DNA of 64,000 nucleotides from Anagrus nilaparvatae (lineage: Eukaryota > Arthropoda > Insecta > Hymenoptera > Mymaridae). The DNA is taken from contig JAKSXM010000237.1 in assembly GCA_022575985.1 (NCBI GenBank), forward strand, positions 1,692,501 to 1,756,500. The letters run 5' to 3'. This document shows, one piece after another, positions 21,330 through 35,060 of this stretch (position 1 is its first letter; each line of letters opens with the position of its first letter). The position numbers and the translations under genes were made by a program. The notes under the pieces were generated by a model, which saw only the letters and a list, made by a program, of their open reading frames with translations, was not told the origin of the DNA and ran no database searches.

Positions 21330-24190
21330 TTTTGAAGAATTCAACATAAGTTAAAAAAAAGTTTTATGTATAAAAGAAGCAAAAGAAAATTGAATATTTC
21401 GAAAATTGCGGAAAAAAAGAGGAGAAAATATCTCTAAATCTTACTTTTCTTTTTTGGCAACATCAAGTAGAGTTATATGCTCATGGAATACTCGCAATTA
21501 TAACTATAGATTGATAAATGAGGATCAATTTTAAGAATCTATCAAGAAAGTTAACTATAAAGTCAAAATATTCTATCAATATAATTAAATTTATTTAATA
21601 AACTGTTGAGCTTTAAGAATTAAATTCACTTATTGTTACTTGTAACTGTTCGTATTGATGAACTCGGTGATGTAATTGCAATCTAATTCAAATAACTAAA
21701 ACTATTGTTTTATATAGCTATTATTATTTTTCTTTTTGTTTAATTAAAATCTTTAAAGATTTTAATAATTTAAATTTTAAAATTATAAGAAGCTTTATCT
21801 TATAATTATATAGATATATATATAGATAAATATATAGATAATTAAAGAAAATCGCTTGTTTTTTAAGTTTTCACCCCTTGTAGAGGGGTTGTTGGTGTAA
21901 AATGATTCAAAAATTCAATTTTTCACGTGTTTCTAGCATTAAAATTAATTAAAAATTTTTTGTGTGAATGTGTGTGTGCGCACCTCACGAGAGTTAACGT
22001 GTAGCGTTAGAGATCCACAATAAAAAAAAAAAATTTTTTTTGAAATATAAATAAAATTTTTTTTTTTAAATTTGTGGGATTCGACGAAATCATGAAAAAC
22101 ATAAAGATTAAAAAAAAACTAAATTGAGGAAAAAAGGAAAAGAAAAGTCATGGCGCAGGAATTTTATTGCTATAAGTGAAGGTTAGAATTACGTCATCGG
22201 AAAAGAAAGGAAATCATTGTCTCACGTGTTAAATTCAAAATTTAAACGGTTTCTGCCGTCCATATTAGTTGCTGTCAGTGGGGACAAGCAGAAGAAAAGC
22301 TTGGTAATATACACGGCTTTCCTTTTTTTTCTTTTTCCTCGCGTTAAATTATCACGTGGTTGTTATTTTTTGTTGAAGTAAGGAAAGAGAACGTGGATTG
22401 ATTGCGTTTTTCTATCTCACGCTTTAAATGTGAAATCAAAATTATATAAATTATCAATATCAGATCTGATCAATATCATTAAAGTTTTTAATGTGTAAAA
22501 TTAAGTAATTTTTTGATTTAATCGAATAATTTTTTTCAAATCAATTGTTATGTATAAAAAATTAGAGTAATTTAAAAATAAATTTTTAAAATCTTTAAAA
22601 TTTGTTATAAAGATATTTCTTGTAATTAAAATTAAATGGCAGTGCGCTTTTTACGTGAGTATCAAAAAATCATGTGTTTATCTCTTCTAATTTTTTTCAA
22701 TAATTTAAAAATAAATTTTTTCTGTTTGATGAAAATTAATTTTTTTTTTTTTTTAAAGAATACTAACTTAAAATTTTTTATAGCAATGTGAACATTAAAT
22801 TAAATTTTTTTTAATTAAATTTTTTTTTTTTTTGTGTAGTCAATTAATATTAGAAATTAGTATTATATTGAAATTTCTTAAATTTTTAGCAAATTGTGAT
22901 TTAAAAAAAAGATAAAATTTAGATTCTTTATAAAATAATCAAAAAAAAAAAAAACTTTAACTAGTATATATGGGAAGTTCCTATAGGTAATTGCTGCCTT
23001 GGTTTTCTGATGGATCTGCACTGATGGAAAACATTGGGCCTCGTAAACCCTTGTGGACATTGTCTTGGATTGTATAGATGTTTTTTATGTGCAGAACAGA
23101 AGGTGCTCATGTGTCATGGGAGATATGCCATATTGATATTTTTGGTATAAACAAATATGTTATTTTATTTTGCTTGTATTGGTATTATTTTTTAATTTGT
23201 TTAAATATAATTGAATTTATTAAATTGAAATATTTTCAGAATATTTTGAATTTTTTGGTAAAAATTCATTGGGTATATCAAGGTGGGTGGCAACTATGTT
23301 GGACTCATTAAAACTTAGTAATTCTTTAAAAAATTAAAAATTTTTTAGCTCATCTTTTTTTTTTTAGTTGTTGAAATTTTAGTATAAATACCTTTTGTTT
23401 AGTAGGGGAGAGATGGGTTGAATATTTGGTTGAATGTAATGACATCATATTATTTTAATTTAATTTTAAATTTGATTAATATATATATATTAGTATATTT
23501 ATTAGTTTTTCTAATAAATTTGGCAAATAACTGAGACATTTGGTTTTAGTCATATCTTAAAACTAATTTTGAAATTTAGTAATATATATTTGTTAGTATA
23601 TTTATTAGTTTTTCTAATGAATTTGGCAAATGACTGTAACGATTAGTGTTAGTCATATCTTAATAGTAAATTCTTGAAGCTTTTTTAGCTTATCATTCTT
23701 TCTAAAGTTAGAAACTTTAGTCTGAATAAAGTTATAATTTCATCATACCATGTAGAATGTTTTTTATTATTAATTATTATTTGCAATAGAGATATTTTAG
23801 AAGAAAATATGGCTCCAATGGTATCATGTGATACTTGTGGTGTTTAATAGACATTGGAGTTTATGGAGGCCTTAGTTGTATGGTATAGTGTGGTTGTATC
23901 CAGGAACAGGTCATAAATTAGAAATTAAAATAAAATAAATATTTAAAATTGAAATTGTTTGTTCTATATATTTGTATATTGTACTGTATTTATATTGTAT
24001 TTATACTGTATTTAAATATAAAAAACAAAATATGTAAATTGATCATTTTACTTTTATTTTATAAATTAAATAATTTATTGAAAACAAATCATATAAATAG
24101 TAAATTATTAGAAAATTATCTAAATTATTTAAAATTATTTTTGTAATATATTAGACTCATTTTAATGAATTGTATAAAATCAAAATATTT
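21330..24190. other. No gene recognised; AT-rich, low-repeat sequence
   Basis: This looks more unique than most of the window. It holds several CACGTG or near-CACGTG hexamers (21923, 22220, 22348) and many homopolymer T runs. Two similar ~120-bp blocks, 'tatttattagtttttctaa', lie at about 23500 and 23610. Short open frames (22878-23060 -, 23078-23311 +, 23949-24146 +) show no family resemblance. Confidence 0.4.
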
Positions 24191-24194
24191 TTAT

Positions 24195-25425
24195 TAGGGT
24201 TCTTCACTAAAAAATAAAAGTGCGCGAAAAATGTTCTTCCTGAAGTATGTTGAAGTTTAGGTGACAAAATGATCCCGTACCAATTTTCAGCTCATTTGAG
24301 AACGATTTAGGGGTCGCACAAACCCAGGGTAGCTCTCAAGTGGTTGGCTAATACCGACAATTAGTGCAAACCACAAAAATTTTTTTCAAAATACGTTTTC
24401 TATGCTTCCTAATATGTTCTCGGTGTCGCTAAACTTGAAAATGAGGTCCTCAGAGTCCAAAAATACCTTAATCACCCTTTAACACCGAAAACACCCCTTT
24501 TTTTAAAAATGTTTGGATTTTATAGCGAAAATCGTATATATTCGAAACATCTGGATTATAAATTACAATTGATGACTTAAAAATGTTGAAAAAATACCGA
24601 AAACTCCTTCCGTTTATTCCAATGCGCCTTCTTAGCTGAGAAACGCAGGGCTCAATTCTATAACAATGTTATAAGATAGGGTTTTTAGCCAATTTTCCAA
24701 ATAACGCTGTCTTATTGCAATTCTACCAAAATACTATCGTTTGGTCTCATTTTTTTCGTATAAGTTCTACCTTTCAAACTCCGTAAACCGCAATTTTTCA
24801 TCACCGATTCTCTTATCGCTATAGTTTTTTGCCAAAAATGACAAATATTAAAATTGCTGTTAAAATTTTAATTTTTGATGAAAATGAGTCTTAAAGTTCT
24901 CAAAAATTTCAATTAAGCTCTAAGTTTTGAAAAAATTTTTACTGCTTCCTTTTCAATTGTTTGTTTAGCAGATATGATAATTTAAAAAAAGAGTCTTAAT
25001 TTAAGGTTTTTTTAAAAAAAATCATATTTTATCACTATCTTTGTCGAGTCATAACTCGAAAAGGTATGAAACAAAATGGACGAGTGAAAATTTTTTCGAA
25101 ACTTGAGACTAATACAAAATGTTGGAGACCTATAAGACTTATTTTCTTCAAAAATTACAATTTTAGCAGCAATTTTAAATTTGGTCATTTTTGGCAAAAA
25201 TAGACATTTGATTTACTAACTATAGCGATGAGAAAATCGGTGATGAAAAATTGCGGTTTACGGCGCTTGAAAGGTAGAACTTATACAAAAAAAATGAGAC
25301 CCAGCGATAGCATTTTGGTAGAATTGCAATAAGACAGCGTTATTTGGAAAATTGCCTAAAAACCCTATCTTATAACCTTGTTATAGAATTGAGCCCTGCG
25401 TTTTTCGGCCAAGAAGGTGCGTTAG
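24195..25425. mobile_element. Truncated hairpin element related to the one at 18016
   Basis: The left arm starts TAGGGTTCTTCACT. From about 24610 to 25425 it forms an inverted repeat, for example 'gttataagatagggttttt' against its inverse. Core segments are homologous to the 18016-19335 element ('gattctct.tcgctatagtt', 'gtaaaccg', 'actgcttccttttcaa'). The outer ~430 bp of the right arm is missing where the BEL/Pao fragment begins. Confidence 0.7.
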
Positions 25426-25444
25426 AAATTTTTTAACAATCATC

Positions 25445-26715
25445 TTTAAATTCCTTCAACCCCATTTTACAAGACAATCTATTAAGAGTAGGTGACAGAG
25501 TTGAAAACTGAAATTTGTCAGAGGAGGAAAAACATACTCTAATTTTACCGTTCAACTGTAAACTCTCACAATTAATTGTAGAACTTTTTCATTTGTCAAC
25601 AAAACATGGCACTATCAAGCAAACCTTTTCAGCTGTTAGTTCTATGTACAAAATTAAATATGTAATTAAAGTTTAAATAAGTAAGTTAAAGCTCACATAA
25701 AGAAATGCTATTCCTGCATTCATTGCAATTCATCTCGCGAAATTAAAAAAATGGGGAATTTACCTTTTTATAGAATAACAAAACCTGATAAAACATTCAG
25801 AATTAATGGTGTGGACTACTCGGGCCCCTTCAACATTCTTACTCCTAAGGGAAGAGGCCCAAAGTCTTTAAAAGATTATGTCGTTGTGTTCATCTGTATG
25901 GCAACCAAAACTCTTAATATTAAGTTGGTTACAGGCTATTATAGTGAAAGTTTCATCGCTGCATTTCGTAGATTCACGTCAATTCGTGGAGCTTGTACCC
26001 GTTTGGTGAGTGACCGTGGTACTACCTTTGTCGGTGCTGACAGACTCCGCAAGGAAATGTATGTAGAGTATTCATCCTACATGCAAAAACTTGTTGGTTT
26101 CATAGCTGACGAAGGCACTACTTGGGAATTCAACCCACCGGGTTCGCCACATTTTGACGGAATCTGGAAGCTGCGGTGAAATCTATCAAGCATCACATTT
26201 TTAAACTCCTTGGGAACACCAAATACACATTTGAAGAATTTTACACCTTCCTAAAACCAGCGGAATTTTGCCTCAATTCTCGTCCCTTGTTGCCATTGAC
26301 AGAGGACCCCACAGATTTATTCTTATCACTCTCGTTATTGCTAAATCAATCTCAAACTTATTTGATACCTGTACCCAGTTACTTAGACAAAAAAATACCT
26401 CCTAAGCAAAGATATAAGTTAATCCAGCAGATGACACAGAACTGGTGAAAACGCTGGTCCTGTGACTATTTGCAATCTTTGCAAGCCAGACAAAAATGGA
26501 AATCGGCACAGTGAGATATACTTGTAAATGATATCGTGCTGATTACTGATGAAACAATACCACCAGCAAAGTGGCCATTAGCTCGAGTAGTAAAAGTGTA
26601 TAAAGGATCGGACAACTTGACGAGGGTTGTGGATCTGAGGACCAGTGCTACAATGCTAACTAGACCTATTCATAAATTAGTTTTGTTAACGTCTTTAGAT
26701 AATGAATTAGACTAA
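25445..26715 (+). pseudogene. BEL/Pao retrotransposon pol: integrase region
   Basis: The order is a zinc-finger-like linker (LLRVGDRVEN..., LSTKHGTIKQ) near 25489-25670, then the integrase core from 25751. NGVDYSGPF holds the first catalytic D and LVSDRGTTFVGAD the second. The third residue lies in the GGIWEAAVK-type motif, which is broken by a 1-base deletion at about 26167. The frame continues 26176-26448 and, past two stops, to PPAKWPLARVVKVYKGSD and PIHKLVLL ending at 26715. This is the canonical BEL/Pao C-terminus. At least three in-frame stops and two frameshifts make it dead. Gag, protease, RT and RNase H are absent, so the copy is 5'-truncated. Confidence 0.9.
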
Positions 26716-27133
26716 GCAAAATTGAAATTGTACAAATTAGAATTGTAAATAGTGTAAAATTGTGTAGTGTATAGTATTTATTTATTTATTTATTTATTTA
26801 TTTATTCATTAATTTATTTATTGTATATCTATTTAAAAAAAAAACAAAAAACAAAATGTACAAAAAAAACATAAAATAATCAAAATTGTATTTATCAAAA
26901 AAAAATATCATTAAATAATTGTAAATAATTGTAAAAAGTGAGTGAGTATGTGTAAATGTTTGTTTTCAAAATTATATTAGCGCTAATGAACACTCAAAAT
27001 TATTATTTCAAAATGATTAATTATATATATCTTTCAATTGTATAACTTCACTTTTTATTTTATTTTCATTTTCTTTTAAATTTTTTGGTAACATACACAT
27101 GTTCATTTTATTTCATATAATATGTGGGTGGAG
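26716..27133 (+). other. BEL/Pao 3' untranslated region with (TTTA)n
   Basis: It lies between the pol stop and the LTR. It includes a TTTA microsatellite at about 26775-26805 and ends in the purine-rich 'gtgggtggag', a plausible polypurine tract abutting the LTR. Confidence 0.6.
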
Positions 27134-27345
27134 TGTTATAAATTGAGTGATTAATTATATGTATATATGTAAATAGCAGCGCGCGCGTCGACCCCCCAAC
27201 TTGTATAACGTCGTCCCTTTCAGTACGTCGTACACCTTCATGCCAACAAGACATGAAAATAATATATATAGTAAAAAATATATATTTAAAAATAACGTTG
27301 TGTCATTCAATTAGTTTATTTCAAATAACCTCTGAGACAACAACA
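27134..27345 (+). mobile_element. BEL/Pao 3' LTR
   Basis: It starts TGTTATAAATTG and ends GAGACAACAACA, giving the TGTT...AACA terminal inverted repeat. It is 212 bp long. A GC-rich 'gcgcgcgcgtcgacc' patch and 'gtacgtcgtacacc' lie in the middle. A matching 5' LTR is not in the window. Confidence 0.75.
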
Positions 27346-28399
27346 GGCCTTTATAATGATATTTTTTTGTTTGGTTTTTACATGCATTATGATGTATATT
27401 AATTTCTTTTATATTAATTTTGAAGTTTAAAAATTTATTTCTCCAACTAAACCGTGAGGAGGTTTACAAAGTACTTTTTTAACTCAAGATAGATCAAAAC
27501 TACAACTGCACATGCAATAAAAAAAAATGCTAAAGTTACAAAAATTGGTAGCAATGATAAAAGACCATAATGTTTTTAGCAAAGTTAGTAATTTCTGATC
27601 TCTTTCAATTCGATATAATCATACGTTACTTTCGCACGTTATATTTCTAGCAGCGTTAGATAGATATAAATACAGAATCAGGCTCCAATGGTGTGGCTGC
27701 AGTTGTAATTGTTGGCGACCTCTATCAACAATTCCGTATAGGACTATAATTTATAGGATAAACAAATCCAATACAATATTAATAGTGAAATAAAGTTTAT
27801 TAATGTAACCCATTAATGTCAATATTAATGGATATTTTTTAAATATTTCATTGTTTTTAGGAAAAAGATAAGAAAATTTTATTCTAGAATACCTGATCTT
27901 AAGTTTTTGAGGTCGTAGATTTCGAATCTAGAATCAAATTTTTAAAAAAATTAGCTCTTGCATGAGTTTTGGCGATAGTTATAAAAAAATGACATTTTTT
28001 AGCGCAATTTTTGTCTTATCACTTAAAAATCATTCCAAAATCGGCTTTCAATCTTCCCAAAATTAAATAAAAGTTGGTCAATGGGGCCAAGAAATTTGTA
28101 TGTTCAAAACATGATTGTAATGCGTTTTAACCTATAATGGCGACCGATTTTATGATTATCATAAATAGAGCAGACGTGGAGCCCTATTTCTTAGGAAAAT
28201 TTTATTTTATAGGCAACTTGAGACTATTTTTTAGATTCTTTAAAAATGATTTGCAAACTCTTAATTTATTTTCGACATTAACAATAAATGAATTCAAAAA
28301 AAAAATAATAATAATAACAAATTTTCACTAAATTTAGTATGTATGTCAATTTCCAAAAAAAACCACTTTTATCTGAAGTAAATTTTAGTATAAATTAAA
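27346..28399. other. No gene recognised
   Basis: AT-rich. A short GC bump at 27680-27740 ('ggctccaatggtgtggctg') has no clear exon structure. The 64-codon frame at 28137 is not protein-like. Confidence 0.45.
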
Positions 28400-28674
28400 T
28401 GTTGGAATGTGGCGCTCTCTATCACATCCGCTTTATACTATGTGGAGAAGAAAGGGACGCGAAGTTCTCAGTGCTTGTATAGCAACCGTCGTATCGACAT
28501 CGTTTTCTCTATATTGTATCGGCGTGTTCGACATTTTATAATAACTAATTATTAACTATATTTTAGTGTAATTAAGACGTGATTATTAAGATTAAGATTT
28601 AGACGAGAATAAACATTGAGTGTTATATAAAATATAAATAAGTGTATTTATTTAAATAACCCACAAACCTAATA
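28400..28674 (+). repeat. Copia-type 5' LTR
   Basis: Begins TGTTGGAATGTGGCGC and ends CACAAACCTAATA. It differs from the 3' LTR at one position that I could find (T at about 28505, C in the other). The end is ..TA rather than the usual ..CA in both copies. Confidence 0.9.
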
Positions 28675-28692
28675 GGTCATGGGCCGCAGCAT
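28675..28692 (+). promoter_or_regulatory. Primer binding site (copia-type)
   Basis: GGTCATGGGCCGCAG directly follows the 5' LTR. Its GG.TATGGGC-like core resembles the internal initiator-tRNA-Met site used by insect copia elements. Confidence 0.6.
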
Positions 28693-28892
28693 AACACGCT
28701 TCCCTCGCGGACGCGCGAGTGAAATAAAAATAGCTCTCTTTTCTTTTATGTAAAAGAAAATTTTGGTGTGTGGTGTTATTTTAAAAAAAAAAAAATAAAT
28801 AAAAGATTATTTATTTAAAATATTTGGTGTTTTAGTGTGAATAAAATTTTAGTGTGAATTTTTTTTCACATAACCAAGGAGAGAGGTTAAAA

Positions 28893-28982
28893 ATGGCTGA
28901 AGGTAGAGAGGGTAAGATCTTTATTTTACGAAGCGGAAGTGGAAAAATAAAATGTGTGCATGATCGATCAAATTTTTTGTAG
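28893..28982 (+). pseudogene. Short leader ORF of the copia-type element
   Basis: An ATG 218 bases downstream of the LTR opens a 29-codon frame beginning MAEGREGKIF. A consensus-like donor GAGG|GTAAGAT lies within it. It sits where gag should start, but no gag homology could be followed further. It may be a gag start destroyed by decay, or the first part of a spliced transcript. Confidence 0.35.
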
Positions 28983-31900
28983 CCGGCAAAAATAGAAAAG
29001 AAAGAAAAGTTAATTTTTTTTATATTTTCGGATATAAATATTAATTTAAATTTTAAAACAAAAATTTTGAATTTTTTTTGATTACGCGTGTAGACGAGTT
29101 TCGACGCGAAATTATTTTGTTAAATGTGTACAAAATGGCCGTCGTTTACGACCCAAAGGCATGTTAGTGCAAATGAAATTTTTTTTATCATAAAATTTTT
29201 TAAAAAATGGCGGAAAATTTTTTTTTTTAAATTAATTTTCATTAAAATTAAAATTAATTTTAGAAATGTGTATGTGCGGGTGTGTTTAATGGCCAAAAAA
29301 AATAATATTTTTATGTATTAATAAATGCATATGTGTGTGTGTGTGAGTTAATCACGTAACATATACATAAAATGTTAGCCGCGCATTTTAGACGCTACCT
29401 TTTGACGGTTAAAATTTATGAAAGTTATCAATACTCGAATATACATGTGTCCTGTATGTGAGAGTATATGAATAATTTTTTTAAATTTTGGAGTTCGGAG
29501 TGTTTTAATTTTATGTACTATTTATTACATACATGTAGGAGACCATGGAAATTGAAAATAGGATGAGTGGATATTTTATTATGCGGAAACATTGTTTTGT
29601 ATGTGTGTGTGTGCTTTCTTATATATGTGTTCTATATTTGAGGGCCATGCACAAAATGAACTATTTAAATTTTCGATGTGTGGATTTTTTTAAATTATTA
29701 AATAAGGCGTGATTGTTTGTCTTTTATATACTTTAAGTATAAAAAGTTAAATATATAATTATGCATGCATATAAAGAAAACATGCCCCCATAATTGATGT
29801 GAATAAACTTTTTTTTTCACGAGGTGCGAATTTGTTTGTGTGAGTGCTTGAGTGGTTCGAAGCGGATACATGTACATGTAATCCATACTCATATTTGCAT
29901 ACAATTTTTATAGGGGTTCATATATGCGCTCGCTCACGTATGTGCACTGCGTGTGAGAGCGCGTGTATGCCTAACCTTAAATTTAATGAAAAAAAAAAAT
30001 TTTTAGAATATTTTGTTCTATGTAACCTGACTGATGATAAAATTTAAAAATAATGCATTTATGAATAAAATTATTTAAATTATGGAAAAATTGATGAGAA
30101 TATGAAGCCATACCATTATATAACATTAAATATAATAGATGAGGCAGTATTTATACATGTATAAGAGAAGGAAATAAAGAGGTTTTTAAACACAAAATAA
30201 ATTAAATTTTTTTTAGTGTTACTAAAAATTAAAATTATTAAAGTCTTAGATTTAAGCAAACATTAAATTTTTATAGTGACGTATTTAAAAATTTAATATA
30301 GGTACCTACTCAACGATCATTAAATATTATGAAATTAGGATATTAAGATATTGTATTTGATCGAGATGGAATGTTTCAATTTTTCTTAACAAGATGTGTT
30401 AAAATAAATTATAATCAAATAAATATTTATAAATATTTAAATATTTCTTAAATTCAACACTGCTGGTTTGTAGATACTGTAAAATTTTAATGTGTTCTTA
30501 ATTTTTTATGTGTCTGCAAGGGTGATCTTTGATACTATCTTGTGTTCGGATGTAAAAGAGGTCATTCGCTTCTAAATTTATCATGCTTGTGTTCAGCTGA
30601 TTGATACAGAAGTCGGAAGGTTTAAATTTTACAAGGTAAATAAAACTTAATATTTGAAATAAAAGAGGTCATAAATGAACTTCAGAATCATGCTTGTGTT
30701 CAGCTGATTTACTTAGAAGTTTATTTTCTTATTTTATATACCTGTATGTGATTAAATGAAGATCAGAATTAATTTAGATAAAAGTTTTTGAATAGAAATA
30801 AAAAAAAAAAAAAAAAAAAAAAAACAGCCTTTACCTTTAAAATCCAGCGAATATTATTGGAGGGGGAAAATGAGATTAGAAATGGAAATCAAAGATGAGA
30901 TTAGAAATTGAAAATAGAAGAGAAATATCATTAAATTTTAGAAAAGTTTTAGAGACGTATTAAGAAAAGAATATATTAAGATGAGATGAGATGCTAAATT
31001 ATTATGTGTTAATGATGAGTTGACGAGAGATGTGTTCAATTAAACCCCACCAATCAAAAGAAAATAGTTTACTAACTATAAAAGTGTTGAACATTTATGA
31101 TATTAAACTGCAGTTAAGTCATAAAAATAATAAAATAATAATTAACAGGATCCTGAATAAATAAATCTGATAATATTAGATGTTGTAAAAGGCTGGAAAT
31201 TATTAAAGATGTTGAATGATTGAAAATTAAAATATATGACCAAGATACCAAAGAAGAGCATAAATTCTTGATGTGGCAATTACACGAATTAAATTCGTAA
31301 AAATGATTATTGATGTGACTATTTTCAAATAAATTCTATTAAAAAGGCTATAGATGCGACCATTTAGAAATAAATTATGATATTATAACATGTTTATCAA
31401 GTTTAATATATAATATTATACCTCCAGTAAGTGAAGTAGATTTTTACAGAATGTGAAAATATTTTTAAATAATTTTCAAAATGAGATATTGACAAATTAG
31501 AAAATTTGAAGATAAGACGATAAGTTTAAATATTTCTATTAAGTATTTAATAATATTAATACATTGGGTTTATTACTTAATAATGTAAATAATATATAAG
31601 TCATAATATATATTATAATATATATAACAACAATTAAGGATGATGAGCTTAAGATATTATAGATTGAAATAAATGCTGATCTGAGTAAATACAATTCAAT
31701 AGATGTGGTATCAATATTTCTGAAGAGTAATATTAGTTTATTATCTGGTATACTTCTCATAAAGAAGTCAAATTACTTACTGATTTTTGCAAAAGGTGGA
31801 ATGTCTAGGGCTTGCTCCGATTCTACCAAGGGTTAATTATCTATTACTTAAGAATTGAATGGCTTTATAGAATTCACTATCTTGTCAAAATCTATAAGCC

Positions 31901-33559
31901 AATATAAATTTTTGTTCACAAATTAAATTTTCTTATATATGAGTTTTGTAGAACCTATATATTATAAACATTTGCTTTAATATATGTATATGTCTGAAAA
32001 CTAAACAATAAAATTTAAAAATTAGATTCATATTTTGATGTGATAGTTTAAAATGTGATCAAACTCTTATTCCTAAGATAAATGTTGAAATTCAAAACTT
32101 TATCTTGAGGTTATAAAATTATATGAAGGATAGTAATTTTGAATCAACAGATAAAAGATTTGGAAAATTTGAAGAATAAGATTTAGAATATTTCAATTTA
32201 TAGAATATATGAAAATTATTGAAATTAAATTTTCTTTTTAGAATTTAATTCGACTATATTTTAAAGATGAGAGTTCTTGTTTGGAAAATAAATTAACTGT
32301 ATTTGAAATATATATCTATTTATGTAATATAAATAATAAATTTGATGTATTTGTTCTTCGAATAATGTAGAAATTATAATTATTGTAAAAATACACTAAA
32401 ATAGCTGTTGAAGATCGATGAAAAGATAAATATTAATATATTTGTTGCCAATAGCAAAAATGTGTTAAAATCTACGTTATAGTAAAATTTTTTTACAACT
32501 GACGTGAAAAGGAATGTGATACTTTACTAACAATTAATAAATTTATAAGAAGTGACTTATATCTGTCTAATGAAAAATCAAAGGATTTAATTTACTACGT
32601 TTATTTAACTTGTTTTTTACTACATTATTAGTAAAATAAAGTTGAAAACAATTTTATGACATATTGAATAAAAATGAGAATGACGACTGAGTACTTAAGA
32701 TCGGAGGGAGTATTTATACTAAATTATGAATGATTTAGATGTTTCTTTAGCAAATAAGAATTGAATATTTTAAATTCATATCCAAATTCATACCTCAGTA
32801 TGATATTCTTTATATTTATTTTGTGGATATATATTAAAACATACAAATGAATTAAATATGGTGACCATTATGATAATAAAATAGATAAGAGTATGCAATA
32901 AACATATACTTTAAGAGCAAATTCTGAAATCGTCTACTTATATTATTAAAGTGAGAAATAAAGATGAGTACAAAATAAAACTGTACAATAAATTGCGATA
33001 GATTTAAATACTATAATTTTGAAGTTATCCTAACTTGCATATAATTAAATGTTTCTGATGAGTTATTCTCAATGACGAAGAAAGGTTTTAAGACTGAACT
33101 TAAATTAAAATTCTTCAGAAAATAAAATTAATTTATTAGCATAACTATGCAGAGATAAGTTTTATTTTAAATAAAAATGTGCGTTTTAAGACGTGTCAGA
33201 AAACTTTAAAATTTTTTTTCTAAGATAAATACTAGAAGAGTGCAAAATTAAATATGAATTGCGAATTATGAAAATTAAATTATGAATTAAATAGATGAGT
33301 TAATACGATATCAACACGAAATCGACGATATTCTATGTTTATTTATTAGAAAAATTATTAATCTCAACACCTAACTAATTTTTATATTGTGATAGTTTCT
33401 TCAAAAGTATAGACGAAATAAGGATGTGTTTGTGAAGTCCATATAGATATCACTAAAATATGGTATAAGACCAGATATTGACGTGTATTACCTGAAGTCA
33501 AATCAAGATATTTAATTTACTGAATATTTAAATAAATAGCAGAATAAGATGTGAAAATC

Positions 33560-33720
33560 TAATACCTTGTAGTCCTAGAACTATTATATATTGACGATTA
33601 GATTTTTCATAAATGATCATTAATGATATATGATTCGTATTTTAATATGAGAAAAATCTTTACCGGAGTTACAACTTCCTTGAGAATTTAAAACATGCTG
33701 ACTGCATTAAAATAAACTCT
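33560..33720 (+). pseudogene. Copia-type reverse transcriptase remnant
   Basis: 33566-33601 reads LVVLELLYIDD then a stop then IF, matching the catalytic Y(V/I)DD box of Ty1/copia RT. About 90 bases on, HADCIKINSKL matches the 'M-x-DC-x-x-x-x-TP'-like segment that follows in copia RT. The gap and stops show heavy decay. Confidence 0.55.
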
Positions 33721-34983
33721 AAACTTTAGACATGTATTTATAAGTATTATTATATTAATGAAGTACTTTAGTGAATGAATTTCCCTTTGATCTGAATCAA
33801 GATAAGTTTATGAATATGTGATACTATTCAAATGTAGAAAAGATGATTCTCGAGAAGGTTTTGATTTAAATAAGGAAATTTGACTAATAAAATATTGATG
33901 AGATATTTAAAGAGAATTATTTGAAATATCAAGAACGGAGGGAGAGTGTAAAAGAAAACAAAGTTAACAAAATTTTAATTAAAATCGAAAATTTTAATTA
34001 AAATCGAAAATTTTGTTATCTATTGATAAATAAAATTGATCAAAAATCTGATCATTATAATAAATTAATGCAATTTTTTAAAATAGATGGGGAGAGTAGA
34101 TATTGTAGCAAGCTATGTCTTATAAAATTGCATATAATTTGTCTTTTACAAGATGAACAGAAATCGTATATCTTTTAAACATGTAGAATACAATTAATGA
34201 AATTCATCGAATTTAGGTAGCATAATTAATTTTTCAGATTCGAGAAAAATAGAAAAGATGAAAATACTATATTTCAGAGGATTTTGATAATTAGAAAATT
34301 TAAGACTAGAAATCAAAATATTCTACAAAAATAAAATATTTAATGATAAATACATGAAATTTAAATTATAAGCTGAATGGACGTGAAAAGCCTTTATTAA
34401 CGACGTAAATAAATAAATTTAAATTTAAACTCTTGCAGTTCTTAACTATGATAGAAATAGATGAGTCTCAAGAAATAGAATGAGAATCTTTCATTAAAGA
34501 AGATTAAGATTGGTCCTATTTACATACTCTAAAAGTGGGACTAATTTACCTATTAATTGATGTTAATATTAAAATTACTTATTAAAATTAGACGCAGCAA
34601 TGATTTTAAAATTAAACTAAAGAAAAGAATTTTAAATTATTTTTGATATACAATGTTCAAATATATAAAAATGATTTAAGAAGAGTCTTTAAAATGACGT
34701 GAAAAAGCATAGTTTGAAGTCAACTCAGAACTCAATATAATGGAAAGAAAGATAAGTTTCCGTAAGAATTTCAGAGATATAAGATATTTTAATCATTTGA
34801 GTCTGTGAAAAAGTATAAACAAATTTCTTAATGACTTAAAGAAAATGAAAGTTATATTACGAGACACATTAAAATTATATTATGACATTGGCATTGAATT
34901 GAAAACGTTTACAAAAATCATATGGAATGAAATGATCCTTATTAAAGAAAATGGCTAATTATTATATTGCAAAAGGATTTTAG

Positions 34984-35060
34984 ATGAGTACTGAAAATTT
35001 TAATGAAACTGAAATTAACTTTTTAGGAGACAACTAAGCTATTATCAAATAGTTCATTTA
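34984..35060 (+). pseudogene. Copia-type RNase H remnant
   Basis: MSTENFNETEINFLGDN, a stop, then AII corresponds in position and pattern to the 'GDNQ.AI' RNase H motif near the end of copia pol. It lies about 490 bp before the 3' LTR, as expected. Confidence 0.45.

Noticed and set aside
21923..22360. Cluster of CACGTG-like E-boxes
   Set aside because: Three hexamers in about 440 bp without a promoter or first exon nearby are not enough to call a regulatory region.
27680..27745. GC bump resembling an exon
   Set aside because: No convincing donor, and the frames contain early stops.
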